Source: JAFGHJ01 sp964418485 (GTDB lineage: Bacteria; Hydrothermota; UBA3072). From it: 64,000 nucleotides of DNA. Position 1 is the stretch's first letter, and each line of letters opens with the position of its first letter. The notes beneath the pieces were generated by a model. The model did no database searches. It was given only the letters and a program-made list of their open reading frames with translations, and had not been told where the DNA came from. A program made the translations under genes and the position numbers. Positions 51,240 to 60,512 of this stretch are shown here, piece by piece. The stretch spans positions 1 to 64,000 of the forward strand of contig CAYQMH010000004.1 in NCBI GenBank assembly GCA_964418485.1, given 5' to 3'.

Positions 51240-54001
51240 TTCTTTAACTCGGAAATTTTGCTCTTAGCTTTTGTTAGCCAGGGTTCTTCGGCTCTTTCTA
51301 CTATTTCTTTTAAATAATTTAGAGCCCTTTCTTTATCGCTCCTTTTAATCATTATTTCTGACAGAAGATAGAGAGACGCGGATACCCATTCACTTTCAGG
51401 ATGGAGGTATCTGACTTTTAGAAGTATTTTTAAAGCTTCTTCCTCCTTACCTGTGTCTAATAATATTTTACCCTTGAGATATTGAGCCTCGGCTTCCGAG
51501 CGTTCAAAATTCATAGCTTCTTCGAGATTTTTCAAAGCGGAAGTGAAATCTTTACGATCGATTAGTATTTTGGCGAGTTCGATGTAGGCAAGACCATCAG
51601 CTTGACCTCTTAATTCTAATAATCTTTTGGTGGCTTCTTTCTCGTTTCCTTCTTTTTTTAAGGACAACGCGTACAGAAGAGATGCTTCAGGTAATGATGA
51701 TTTCATGAAGTATTCTTTTGCTTTGCCCGGATTTCCCGAATTAAACTCGATTCTGCCAAGTTCCAAAAAAGCTTTATCTTTGAATTCGCTAGATTTTGAG
51801 GCTTTTGTTAAAAAGCGAATTGCTTGGTCTTTTCTTCCCATTTTTAGGAAAGCAAGTCCCGCTTTATAATAACTGTCGGGTTCATCGGAATATTCGAGAT
51901 AAGTTATCGACTCGTTGTATTTTCCTGAATTAAATAAAATATTGCCAACAAGGCTATTAACTTTTCCTTCCAGTCCGCTGCCGCTTAATTTTCTCAGCAA
52001 ATCTCTTCCTTCCTTTTCCATTTCGGAACTTCCCGATAACTTATTCACAGATAGCAGGATGCCTTGTATTCCCAAAAGAGTTAGCGAAGAAGCGTTAACG
52101 CCGGAAAGTTTTTCTTTTGTCAGGTCAAATGCTTTTGTGTAGTATTTATATGCAGAGTCGAATTTTGCCTGGTCAAAATAATTATCGCCAAGTAGTAAGA
52201 AAGATTCTGTTAAAATTTCGGCATCATAAGATTCGGCAATCATTGAATATAATTGTTCGTTGGAAGCTCTCAGATCATTGTTTTTTCTTAAGGTAAGAGC
52301 GGTATAATAGGAACTTATCTGGCTGTATTCCGAGAGGGAAAAGTTCTTTTTTATGTTTACAAATTCTTCTATTGCTTTGTTATATTCTTTGTTTTCAAGT
52401 AACATTTTTCCGAGATTGAACAGGGCTTCCGGTTTTCGTTCTCCCTTTACCTGGCGGTAAGCGCGCTCCGCGGATTTTAAATCACCCATTGCATTAGCCG
52501 CGTTTCCGAGCTGGAGATATATTTCTGCTCTACTGCAAAAATCAGGGAACTTCTCCGATAATTCTTCGAGATTATGGAAAGCCATATCGTATCTCTTGAG
52601 CCCCATCCACGCCCATCCCTTTGCTTCCAGTACATACGGGGTTAAATCGGGACACTCTTCTAAGTTGATTTTGTTATATTCTTCCAGAGCTTTTCTGTAT
52701 TCTTTTGTGCTTTGATAAATATCGCCTTTTAGCATATGGACTTTATGGATTTCGTTTCCTTTCGGAAATTTTTGTTCGTAAGATTCTAAAAGGCTTAAAG
52801 CGTTTTCAAACTCATTTAATTTTTTCTTTGTTACGGCGGCTTGAAATAGTGCAAGATTTACGGAGCCCTGATTTTTTTCGACTACTTCCATAAACTTTGA
52901 ATATGCATCACCGTATTTTCCCTGAATTAGTAAAATGTTTCCTATCTCAACGCGTGACTCATCCCATAAGTCTCCCGCAATGTTGTTCAAATATTCCATG
53001 GCCTGTTTGTAATCCCCGAGTTTTTTGTAAATTCGAGCAATTTCAAAAAGGGCTTCATTTCGGAGGGTGGAACTATTTTTACTTACCAGGTGCAGGTTTA
53101 AGAGCGATTCTTCAGTTTTTCCCTGTTTATTCAAAGATAGTGATTTCCAGTACATCGCGTCCAGGAAATAAGGATCGCTTCCCGATAGTTTATCAAAATA
53201 TTCTATGGCTTTATCATAATTACCCCTTTCATACTCTATTAAGCCTATTCTATAATTAGAAAAACCCGAAAGAGAGGGGTCGGCGATTGCGACTTTTTGC
53301 TGATATTGAATTGCTTTTTCTATATTTCCGTTGTTTTCGTTAATATCGGCAAGGTATGAATACGCGCGGGCGGTATATTTGCCTTCGGGATATTCTGCTA
53401 AGTATTCGGTAAAAGCTTTTTCTGAATTTTTATCCTTGGAGAGAAAAAGTGATTTTGCGTTAAGAAAAGTTCCTTCTTCTTCGTATTCTCCTTTAAGTCC
53501 CGAGAAAATAGATGCTGCTTTTTCGTAATTTTTTAAAGCCATATAAGCCCATCCTATACTTAATTTGCTGTAGGGGAGAGAGGATTTTGAATAATGTGCT
53601 AAAGCCTGTTGGTAATCTCCTTTACCGTAGTAGGCTTCTCCCAGATACAATTCTCTTTTATTCTTATCTGTGATACTTTTTATTACTTCTATCGCCGGAT
53701 CAAAATTATTTAATTTTATTTCAGTTTTGGCCCACTCTATGAGTAAATCTTCCTTTTTGGAAGGATATTTAAAAACAAATTCTTTACATTTTACGATAGC
53801 TTTTTCAAAACTTCCCTGCTGATTTAGTGTTTTGACTAACATAACGGAAGCTTCCGGAGCGAATATGCTGTTAGGGTAGTTGTTTATGAAATCTACAAGT
53901 TCTGTTTCCGCGAGGTCGTAAAGGCCATCTTCGAAAAGCCCTTTCGCGTATTTGAATTCGTTTAACGGATTGAGCGATAAAATGAGCAGAAGAAAATTCA
54001 T
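51236..54001 (-). CDS. Large TPR-repeat protein
   Basis: 921 aa, with a signal-peptide-like start and about 22 TPR units (FEKAIVKCKEFVFKYP, YDKAIEYFDKLSGSDP and similar). Repeats cover almost the whole length, with no other domain seen. TPR arrays of this size serve as scaffolds in envelope complexes. It overlaps ispF upstream and the barrel gene downstream, so all three are co-transcribed. Confidence 0.9.
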   Translation of the reverse strand: MNFLLLILSLNPLNEFKYAKGLFEDGLYDLAETELVDFINNYPNSIFAPEASVMLVKTLNQQGSFEKAIVKCKEFVFKYPSKKEDLLIEWAKTEIKLNNFDPAIEVIKSITDKNKRELYLGEAYYGKGDYQQALAHYSKSSLPYSKLSIGWAYMALKNYEKAASIFSGLKGEYEEEGTFLNAKSLFLSKDKNSEKAFTEYLAEYPEGKYTARAYSYLADINENNGNIEKAIQYQQKVAIADPSLSGFSNYRIGLIEYERGNYDKAIEYFDKLSGSDPYFLDAMYWKSLSLNKQGKTEESLLNLHLVSKNSSTLRNEALFEIARIYKKLGDYKQAMEYLNNIAGDLWDESRVEIGNILLIQGKYGDAYSKFMEVVEKNQGSVNLALFQAAVTKKKLNEFENALSLLESYEQKFPKGNEIHKVHMLKGDIYQSTKEYRKALEEYNKINLEECPDLTPYVLEAKGWAWMGLKRYDMAFHNLEELSEKFPDFCSRAEIYLQLGNAANAMGDLKSAERAYRQVKGERKPEALFNLGKMLLENKEYNKAIEEFVNIKKNFSLSEYSQISSYYTALTLRKNNDLRASNEQLYSMIAESYDAEILTESFLLLGDNYFDQAKFDSAYKYYTKAFDLTKEKLSGVNASSLTLLGIQGILLSVNKLSGSSEMEKEGRDLLRKLSGSGLEGKVNSLVGNILFNSGKYNESITYLEYSDEPDSYYKAGLAFLKMGRKDQAIRFLTKASKSSEFKDKAFLELGRIEFNSGNPGKAKEYFMKSSLPEASLLYALSLKKEGNEKEATKRLLELRGQADGLAYIELAKILIDRKDFTSALKNLEEAMNFERSEAEAQYLKGKILLDTGKEEEALKILLKVRYLHPESEWVSASLYLLSEIMIKRSDKERALNYLKEIVERAEEPWLTKAKSKISELKK

Positions 54002-54474
54002 TTCTTTACCTCCTCACATAGAGAAACGCAGTAACAGGCAATAGCTTCGTTTTTCCCGATACTGCCCAGACCTTCATTTGTTTTCGCTTTTACGGAAACA
54101 TTAGACATATCTATACCAACAGTTTCCGCGATATTTTTTCGCATGGAGGAGATGTAAGGAGCCATTTTTGGTGACTCAGCTACTATTGTTGTATCGATGT
54201 TGATAACTTTACCGGGAATTATCTGCATCGTTTGCTTAAGTAGAAATAAGCTTGAGGCATCTTTAAAGGTATCGTCAGTGTCGGGAAAGTATATACCAAT
54301 ATCATTTAGAGCAAAGGCGCCGAGGAGTGAGTCTATGATTGCGTGTATGAGTACATCCGCGTCTGAATGTCCGAGAAGTCCGAGATGGTTTTCTATTTCA
54401 ACTCCTCCTATTATGAGTTTCCGATTTTCTGCCAACCGGTGAATATCGTATCCGAAACCTATTCGCATATTCAT
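53998..54474 (-). CDS. ispF: 2-C-methyl-D-erythritol 2,4-cyclodiphosphate synthase
   Basis: 158 aa from the ATG at 54474 (MNMRIGFGYDIHRL; the ATG two codons later is equally possible). Metal ligands are in GYDIHRL and the GHSDADVLIHAIIDSLLGA segment; ETVGIDMSNVSVKAKTNEGLG closes the family pattern. It is the MEP-pathway enzyme after IspE. The promoter leaves almost no leader. Confidence 0.96.
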   Translation of the reverse strand: MNMRIGFGYDIHRLAENRKLIIGGVEIENHLGLLGHSDADVLIHAIIDSLLGAFALNDIGIYFPDTDDTFKDASSLFLLKQTMQIIPGKVINIDTTIVAESPKMAPYISSMRKNIAETVGIDMSNVSVKAKTNEGLGSIGKNEAIACYCVSLCEEVKK

Positions 54475-54485
54475 TAATGCCAATA

Positions 54486-54514
54486 TTAATACCTAAAATA
54501 AAAGCTTTTGTCAA
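54486..54514 (-). promoter_or_regulatory. ispF promoter, near-leaderless
   Basis: Minus strand TTGACA (54509-54514), 17-bp spacer, TATTAA (54486-54491), 11 nt before the ATG at 54474. No Shine-Dalgarno. Confidence 0.5.
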
Positions 54515-54539
54515 GGGAGACCGACCCACAACCTTAAAA

Positions 54540-54730
54540 CAACAAAAATATTCTCACACAAAGACACAAAGAACACAAAGCCCTTCCACACAACCCTTAT
54601 ATTATGTTTGTTTTAACTTCCCAACCGCCTAACTTTCTAACGTCCTAACTAAAATAATTACCCCAGAGAACACAGAGGAAAAAAACTCACAGAGACCACA
54701 GAGTTTTTTGTTGTTTTTTTTAACTGCTAA
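54540..54730. repeat. CACAGAG-type repeats downstream of nagB
   Basis: ACACAAAGACACAAAGAACA (54555), CCAGAGAACACAGAGG (54663) and ACAGAGACCACAGAG, plus AACTGCTAACTAC. No gene. Confidence 0.5.
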
Positions 54731-54753
54731 CTACTCTCTATTTACTATTTAAA

Positions 54754-55545
54754 TTATCGTCCTATCTCTTTCTGAACCAGATGTTTATTGTCCCGCACCC
54801 AGTTATAATACTCTGTTCTTTTAAGTTTGGAAGCTGCATCCTTATCCAAAACAACATTTACATAACTATGCAGCTGTAAAGCGCTGGCCGTTATTTGACT
54901 TGTTACGGGTCCTTCGATGAATTTGGCACAGACGTCAGCTTTCTTTTTTCCGTTTGCTATAAGAAGTGTTTTTTTAGCTTCCAAGATAGTTCCTATCCCT
55001 ATAGTAATAGCAAAACGAGGTACATCTTTCATGTTATCGAAGAAACGAGCATTATCTTCTATTGTTTGTTTATATAATGCCTTTATTCGCGTGCGGCTGG
55101 CAAAGGAAGATCCCGGTTCATTAAAAGCAATATGTCCATCAGCTCCAATACCAAGTATTTGAAGATCTATACCGCCTACTTTTTTAATTTGTACTTCATA
55201 CCAGGTACAGAATTGTTCAGGGTCTTTTATATTTCCCTGTGGTATAAAAACATTTTCCGGGTTTATATTAATATGTTTAAACAGGTTTTCCCACATAAAA
55301 TAGTTATAACTGTTTTTGTGTAACGGAGCCAGCCCCAGGTATTCATCTAAATTGAAAGATTTTACTTTAGAGAAATCCAATCCTTCTTCTTTATGTATTC
55401 TTACGAGTTCTTTGTAGGTGCCAATAGGCGTATCTCCAGTTGCCAGGCCTAATACAAGATCATGTTTTTTTCTGATTTCTTCAGCAATTATTTGAGCAGA
55501 TACTCTGCTCATTTCATCGTAATTAGAAGCAATAGTTATTTCCAT
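54754..55545 (-). CDS. nagB: Glucosamine-6-phosphate deaminase
   Basis: 263 aa. GLATGDTPIGTYKELV, NLDEYLGL and the GIGADGHIAFNEPGSSF active-site segment define NagB. It turns glucosamine-6-phosphate into fructose-6-phosphate and ammonia. It stands alone, without nagA or a transporter next to it. Confidence 0.95.
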   Translation of the reverse strand: MEITIASNYDEMSRVSAQIIAEEIRKKHDLVLGLATGDTPIGTYKELVRIHKEEGLDFSKVKSFNLDEYLGLAPLHKNSYNYFMWENLFKHININPENVFIPQGNIKDPEQFCTWYEVQIKKVGGIDLQILGIGADGHIAFNEPGSSFASRTRIKALYKQTIEDNARFFDNMKDVPRFAITIGIGTILEAKKTLLIANGKKKADVCAKFIEGPVTSQITASALQLHSYVNVVLDKDAASKLKRTEYYNWVRDNKHLVQKEIGR

Positions 55546-55591
55546 AATATTACCTACCCCCTTTTATTTTATTTTGAACTTTTGGTTTTTA

Positions 55592-55619
55592 AAAATAATT
55601 ATTCTTTTCGGTTTGTCAA
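55592..55619 (-). promoter_or_regulatory. nagB promoter
   Basis: Minus strand TTGACA (55614-55619), 16-bp spacer, TATTTT (55592-55597); leader of about 40 nt. Confidence 0.5.
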
Positions 55620-55897
55620 CAGCAGTATAATAGTTAGTAGAAAGTAGAGAGTAGTGAGTAGTAAAAAAACAAAAAATCTTGTGACAATCTGTGTAATCTT
55701 GTGGCAATTTTTAGGGATTAGGATTTTGGGTTTGGGATTTAGAAAAAACAAACAAGAAATATTTGTGTGATTTGTGCTATTCGTTGTTCCTTGTTTTTAT
55801 TTTTGAAATTTGATTTGTAGTTTTGTATTTTGATATTTGATTTTTACATTTTTTTGAAGCCTTGCGGATGTTGAGAAATAATCTTAATTTATAATCT
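55620..55897. repeat. Gap between nagB and uvrC
   Basis: Tandem-like GTAGAAAGTAGAGAGTAGTG at 55635, then CTTGTGACAATCTGTGTAAT and TCTTGTGGCAAT, a diverged member of the CACAGAG family, then TTTGTGTGATTTGTGCTATT. TATAAT (55890-55895) is immediately before the uvrC ATG, but without a good -35 box. Confidence 0.45.
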
Positions 55898-57649
55898 ATG
55901 GTTGAGATTTCGCTAAAAGACATACCGGAACTTTCCGGAGTTTATCATTTCCGTGATGAGGAGAAAATACTTTATATAGGTAAAGCAAAGAATTTGAAAA
56001 AAAGAATCAATAGTTATTTTACCCGTAAAAATTCCATAAAAGAAAGTAAAATATTATATGAAGCCAAATTTTTAGATTATACGGCTACATCTAATGAATT
56101 GGAAGCTCTTATATTGGAAGAAAATGAAATAAAAGAACACCAGCCAAAATATAACGTGAGATTAAAGGATGATAAAAGATATCCATATATTAAGATAACT
56201 ATAAAGGATGAATATCCGAGGGTCTTTTATACCCGAAAAATCGAAGATGACGGGTCTCTTTTTTTTGGTCCCTTTGCAGATGTAAAGGCAGTTAAAAGAG
56301 CGCTTAAAACGCTTATAAGCGTTTTTCCGGTGAGGACATGTAAAGGAAAAAATTTACCCTATAAAGTTTGCCTTCAGTATCATATTAATAGATGTTTGGG
56401 ACCATGTATAGGAAAAATAGAAAAAGAAGAATATAGAGAGATGATCGATGAAATAGTCGATTTTCTCAAGGGTAAAACAAAGAAGCTTGAAAAAATTATT
56501 AATAATAAAATGAGAGAATCAGCCGCGAAATTGAATTTTGAGATGGCTGCTGTTTATAGAAACCAGATAATGAGTCTCAGGGATCTCGCAAGGAAGCAGA
56601 GAATAGTGTTAGAGGATAAAAAATCCAGAGATGTGATTGGAATCAGCGTCAAATCCGGGAAGGCTTGTGTTTTCGTTTTTCAGATAAGAGAAGGAAAGAT
56701 GGTTAATACTGAGAGATACATACTTCGTTCGAGTGAAGAGGTACCGGTGAAAGAATATCTCAAGAGGTTTCTCCCCTGGAAATATCTGAATATATCCTAT
56801 ATTCCTAAAGAGATTCTAATTCCGGTAGAAATAGAAGATAAAAATTTGCTGGAAAATCTTTTTTTGTGTAGAATTAAAGTACCAAGGAGAGGGGATTTGA
56901 AAGGACTAAAGGAAATGGCGATTAAAAATGCGAAACTTGAATTGGAAAGGGAACTTGCTCGTCCGGTGACCGGCTTAAATGATTCTTTAGGTGAGCTTCA
57001 GAAACTTCTTATGCTCGAGAGTCTTCCGGTGAGAATAGAAGGATTCGATATTTCTAATATTAGCGGTTCCGATTCGGTGGGTTCTTGCGTTGTGTTTGTA
57101 AATGGTTTTCCCGCAAAGGAAAAATACAGACGTTTTAAAATCAAAAACGTTGAAGGAATTAACGATCCTGCCATGATAGGTGAAATTGTCGGTAGAAGGA
57201 TTAAAAAATTGATAGAAGAGAAAGATTTACCCGATTTGATTTTGATCGACGGAGGAAAAACACAGTTAAATGGAGCTTTGAAGGCTATGGGTAAAGTTGC
57301 ACGCTTAAAAATACCTGTTATAGCGTTGGCTAAGAGAGCAGAGGAAGTACATTTGCCGAGCGGAGAAATTATTTCTTTGCCTTTAAGCTCTAAGGCTCTG
57401 AAACTCTTAATGAGAATACGCAATGAGGCTCACTCATTTGCTCTTAGTTATCATAAAAAACTCAGAAGAAAAAAACTTTCTCTTTCGGAATTGGATGAGA
57501 TTGAAGGTATAGGCTATAAGCGTAAAATTGCTTTGATTCAGCATTTTGGTTCAAAAGACAGGATACTTACGGCATCTAAAGAAGAAATTAGAGAAGTTAC
57601 GGGAGTTGGAGATAAATTGGCTGATATTGTTTATAATTCTCTTCATTAA
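55898..57649 (+). CDS. uvrC: Excinuclease ABC subunit C
   Basis: 583 aa. GIY-YIG domain (GVYHFRDEEKILYIGKAKNLKKR) at the N-terminus makes the 3' cut; a UVR motif (KLNFEMAAVYRNQI) near 210 binds UvrB; the RNase H-like domain (EGFDISNISGSDSVGSCV, LILIDGGKTQLN) makes the 5' cut; helix-hairpin-helix motifs end the protein. Full length. Confidence 0.96.
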   Translation: MVEISLKDIPELSGVYHFRDEEKILYIGKAKNLKKRINSYFTRKNSIKESKILYEAKFLDYTATSNELEALILEENEIKEHQPKYNVRLKDDKRYPYIKITIKDEYPRVFYTRKIEDDGSLFFGPFADVKAVKRALKTLISVFPVRTCKGKNLPYKVCLQYHINRCLGPCIGKIEKEEYREMIDEIVDFLKGKTKKLEKIINNKMRESAAKLNFEMAAVYRNQIMSLRDLARKQRIVLEDKKSRDVIGISVKSGKACVFVFQIREGKMVNTERYILRSSEEVPVKEYLKRFLPWKYLNISYIPKEILIPVEIEDKNLLENLFLCRIKVPRRGDLKGLKEMAIKNAKLELERELARPVTGLNDSLGELQKLLMLESLPVRIEGFDISNISGSDSVGSCVVFVNGFPAKEKYRRFKIKNVEGINDPAMIGEIVGRRIKKLIEEKDLPDLILIDGGKTQLNGALKAMGKVARLKIPVIALAKRAEEVHLPSGEIISLPLSSKALKLLMRIRNEAHSFALSYHKKLRRKKLSLSELDEIEGIGYKRKIALIQHFGSKDRILTASKEEIREVTGVGDKLADIVYNSLH

Positions 57650-57666
57650 CGGGATTATTCTTTGAT

Positions 57667-60471
57667 TTGATATTATTACTGCTTTCCATATCATCAGAAG
57701 TATTAATTATAGAGTCACCGGATACGTCCGAAATTGCTCTCGGTTATCCCTTTGTCATTAAAAACTCTGATAGTTTGTGGTGTGGAGAAGAGCTTTTGTC
57801 CCGCGATTCGTCATATATAATAGATTACAAAAGAGGTGTTTTAAGAATTAAGAAGGATTGTTCTCTACCTCTGAGATTTAAGTTCTTACATCTGGATTTT
57901 ATGTTGAATGAAAGCTACTCAAGGTGGGCTCCGGATACTTCCAGGTCTTTACCTGCTGGGATTGTAGAAGAGTCTAGTTGGCAGGATGGCGATAAACTTA
58001 TAATAAGTGGGAATAAAGGTTTATTTGTAGATGTAAGAGCGAACAGGACTGATATAAGCCAGAGTTTATGGATGAGGATAGGGGGTAGCGCCGGGCAGTT
58101 CGATGTTTCCGGAGTTCTTTCCGATGAAAATATTCCTAAAGGTAACGTGGTTTCGCAGAATTTGCGGGAAATAGATGAGATTTTTATCGAAGCAGTTTCC
58201 GATGATATATCTATCAGAATGGGGGATATTGTAACTACTGAGGAGGAAGTAGATAAAAAATTGCTTGGGCTTTCTTTCGCCTGGAAAGACTTATCCGGAG
58301 TAGCGGGGATTTCTAAGGCTAAATATGGGAAAATTACGTTTAAAACAGTCGAAGACAAACAGGGTCCCTATAAAATTAATCCGGAAGAAGGAATAAGTGG
58401 TGTTTCAATAGTAAGAGGTTCAGAGCAAGTTTGGCTTAATGGCAAGCTGCTGGCGAGGGGAATAGAAAAAGATTATGTAATTAATTACCTGGAAAACACT
58501 CTCACTTTTAATTCCTCTGTTTTTCTTGATAATGAGTCGGTGGTTCTTGTTCTTTTTCAATATAGTATTTACGGAGAAAGTAATATGTTCTATGAAACCG
58601 CGTTTGAGAGTGATGATTATTCTTTTTCTTTCCGTCGCGAAGAAGATTTCTCGGAAAAAGATTTAATCGAATCCTATCCCGATTCAGGTTTTGGATACAG
58701 ATATAATTCTACATATGTTGGAGAGGGAAATGGTGATTACCAGCTGTTGGATTCCATTTTTGTTTATCAGGGTTACGAAAAAGGCTCTTACGAAGTGTAT
58801 TTTGAGTGGATCGGAGAGGGAAACGGTGAATATGAGTATGTGGATTCATTACATTACTTTCTCTGGACAGGAGATGGTCCGTTTTCGCCTAAAAGGAAAG
58901 TTCCTTTAGGGGAAGAAGATAACTTGTTTTCATTAGGCTTAAACAAGAGTTTAAAAAATTTTGATATATCGGGGAGATTAAAAGCAAGAAGAATTAGAAT
59001 TCCAGTAGGAGGAGAGGGAAAAGATGGTCTAAATGCCAGTTTTAAGTCCAGGTATAAGCCATACGATTTTTTAAGTTTCTTTTTTGATTATTCCGGGAAA
59101 ACTTCGAATTTTGTTGTTAGGGAATGGGAAGGAGAGAAAGATTTATTGAAAACCTGGGAAATGGCTAATTACCCTTTAGATTTTTTGGAAAGTGGTATAG
59201 AATTTGTGCCCAATTCGAGAATGGAATGTTCCTATGTTTACGGGAAAGCGGATACTCTCCGTAAGGATAAAATAAATTTTAAAATCTCTCCTTTATTTTT
59301 TTATTGGGATAATATTAGAGGGAAGCGGCTGGATTTAAAAGGAGGATTTTTATTTTCCGGCTATGAGATTTCATATAGAGATTTAAGTAGAGGTGAAGAT
59401 TACAGAAGAGAGTTTTTTGCCGGTAGCTCATATTTAGGTCTTTTATATGGATTAGAGGGAGGAAGTCGAGGTGATACTGCAAGGGTATATGTCGGAAAGA
59501 CAAATCTGAAATATAAAAATCTCTCTTTAGTTGCGTCGCATATTTACAGGATGAATTTAATTTCAGGGCAGTCAGAAAGGATTACCAATGGGAGCTTTGA
59601 TATGAATTTAAACTTAAATTCTTTTTATTTGAGAAGTAAGTTTGATGTTTCTAAGAAAAGAGCGAGTGTCTGGGAAAGATATTATCAGAAGGTGAACTCC
59701 GGGGGAGGAGATTATTCCTTTGATTCGACAGCAAATGTTTATTATGAGAATCCTTATGGAGATTATGTGGAGAGAGTTGTATATACAGGGGAGGAGAGGG
59801 ATTCGAGAGAATATTCGGCAAATATTTCCGTCCGCTCCGAGCGAATTGTTTTGCTGAACGGGTATATAAATTCGACTTATAGTCCGAATTTGATGTCTCG
59901 AAATGATGGTTCGATAAGTCTTAAATTTCCGGAAAAGAGTAAAAACAGAATCTTTTTCAGAAATAGTTTTAAATACAGTAGCGGAGGGACTTTTTGGAGG
60001 GGGGCAGACCGTAATTATACAAAGGTTGATTTTGGCTGGGAGAATAGTGCTAAAGGATATAAAGAACTTGGGGGTACAAGGGAGTGGAGCAGTGAAGAGG
60101 ACAAATGGGGAGGTTTTTTAAGTTTTTGGAATGATGAAGGAATTGAAATAAAACTCGAGGAAATCTTAACCACGGGAGAAGATACGCTTATTTCTTCGAT
60201 TTTGGAACTGGGTTATAGACTTTTTGGAGAAAGGAAAAGCGGTTTATTTCAGGTAACTCTGGGTTACAACTATTATCCGGATGGTAGTGTTAATTCCTAT
60301 AGGATGAACGATCTTTATCCTCCCGGATTTTTTTATGATTTTACCTCTTCTGTAACATTCGATTTAACCGAGATGGTTCATCTGGTAACAAATGCGACTA
60401 TTCATAAACTGAGTGGCGGGGAAATTTATTATACAGGTAGAATAGGAATCACTGCCGATTTTTCTCCGTAA
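57667..60471 (+). CDS. Large surface/outer-membrane protein, unknown
   Basis: 934 aa with a TTG start and a short signal-peptide-like start (ILLLLSISSEV). It is beta-rich throughout, with many alternating aromatic strands in the second half (SYRDLSRGEDYRREFFAGSS, LVTNATIHKLSGG) and a possible C-terminal barrel. A short module is repeated near 347-395: YVGEGNGDYQLLDSIF and WIGEGNGEYEYVDSLHYF. Not recognised. It follows uvrC by 17 nt. Confidence 0.6.
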   Translation: MILLLLSISSEVLIIESPDTSEIALGYPFVIKNSDSLWCGEELLSRDSSYIIDYKRGVLRIKKDCSLPLRFKFLHLDFMLNESYSRWAPDTSRSLPAGIVEESSWQDGDKLIISGNKGLFVDVRANRTDISQSLWMRIGGSAGQFDVSGVLSDENIPKGNVVSQNLREIDEIFIEAVSDDISIRMGDIVTTEEEVDKKLLGLSFAWKDLSGVAGISKAKYGKITFKTVEDKQGPYKINPEEGISGVSIVRGSEQVWLNGKLLARGIEKDYVINYLENTLTFNSSVFLDNESVVLVLFQYSIYGESNMFYETAFESDDYSFSFRREEDFSEKDLIESYPDSGFGYRYNSTYVGEGNGDYQLLDSIFVYQGYEKGSYEVYFEWIGEGNGEYEYVDSLHYFLWTGDGPFSPKRKVPLGEEDNLFSLGLNKSLKNFDISGRLKARRIRIPVGGEGKDGLNASFKSRYKPYDFLSFFFDYSGKTSNFVVREWEGEKDLLKTWEMANYPLDFLESGIEFVPNSRMECSYVYGKADTLRKDKINFKISPLFFYWDNIRGKRLDLKGGFLFSGYEISYRDLSRGEDYRREFFAGSSYLGLLYGLEGGSRGDTARVYVGKTNLKYKNLSLVASHIYRMNLISGQSERITNGSFDMNLNLNSFYLRSKFDVSKKRASVWERYYQKVNSGGGDYSFDSTANVYYENPYGDYVERVVYTGEERDSREYSANISVRSERIVLLNGYINSTYSPNLMSRNDGSISLKFPEKSKNRIFFRNSFKYSSGGTFWRGADRNYTKVDFGWENSAKGYKELGGTREWSSEEDKWGGFLSFWNDEGIEIKLEEILTTGEDTLISSILELGYRLFGERKSGLFQVTLGYNYYPDGSVNSYRMNDLYPPGFFYDFTSSVTFDLTEMVHLVTNATIHKLSGGEIYYTGRIGITADFSP

Positions 60472-60478
60472 CTGCCCC

Positions 60479-60506
60479 TTGACTTATAGCTTTACTTTTA
60501 TAGAAT
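60479..60506 (+). promoter_or_regulatory. Promoter of the GlmU-like gene, leaderless type
   Basis: TTGACT (60479-60484), 16-bp spacer, TAGAAT (60501-60506), 6 nt before the ATG at 60513. No Shine-Dalgarno. Confidence 0.65.
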
Positions 60507-60512
60507 AAATTT

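Noticed and set aside
8495..55800. CACAGAG repeats considered as a CRISPR array
   Set aside because: Units are degenerate, irregularly spaced and scattered, with no equal-length spacers and no cas genes.
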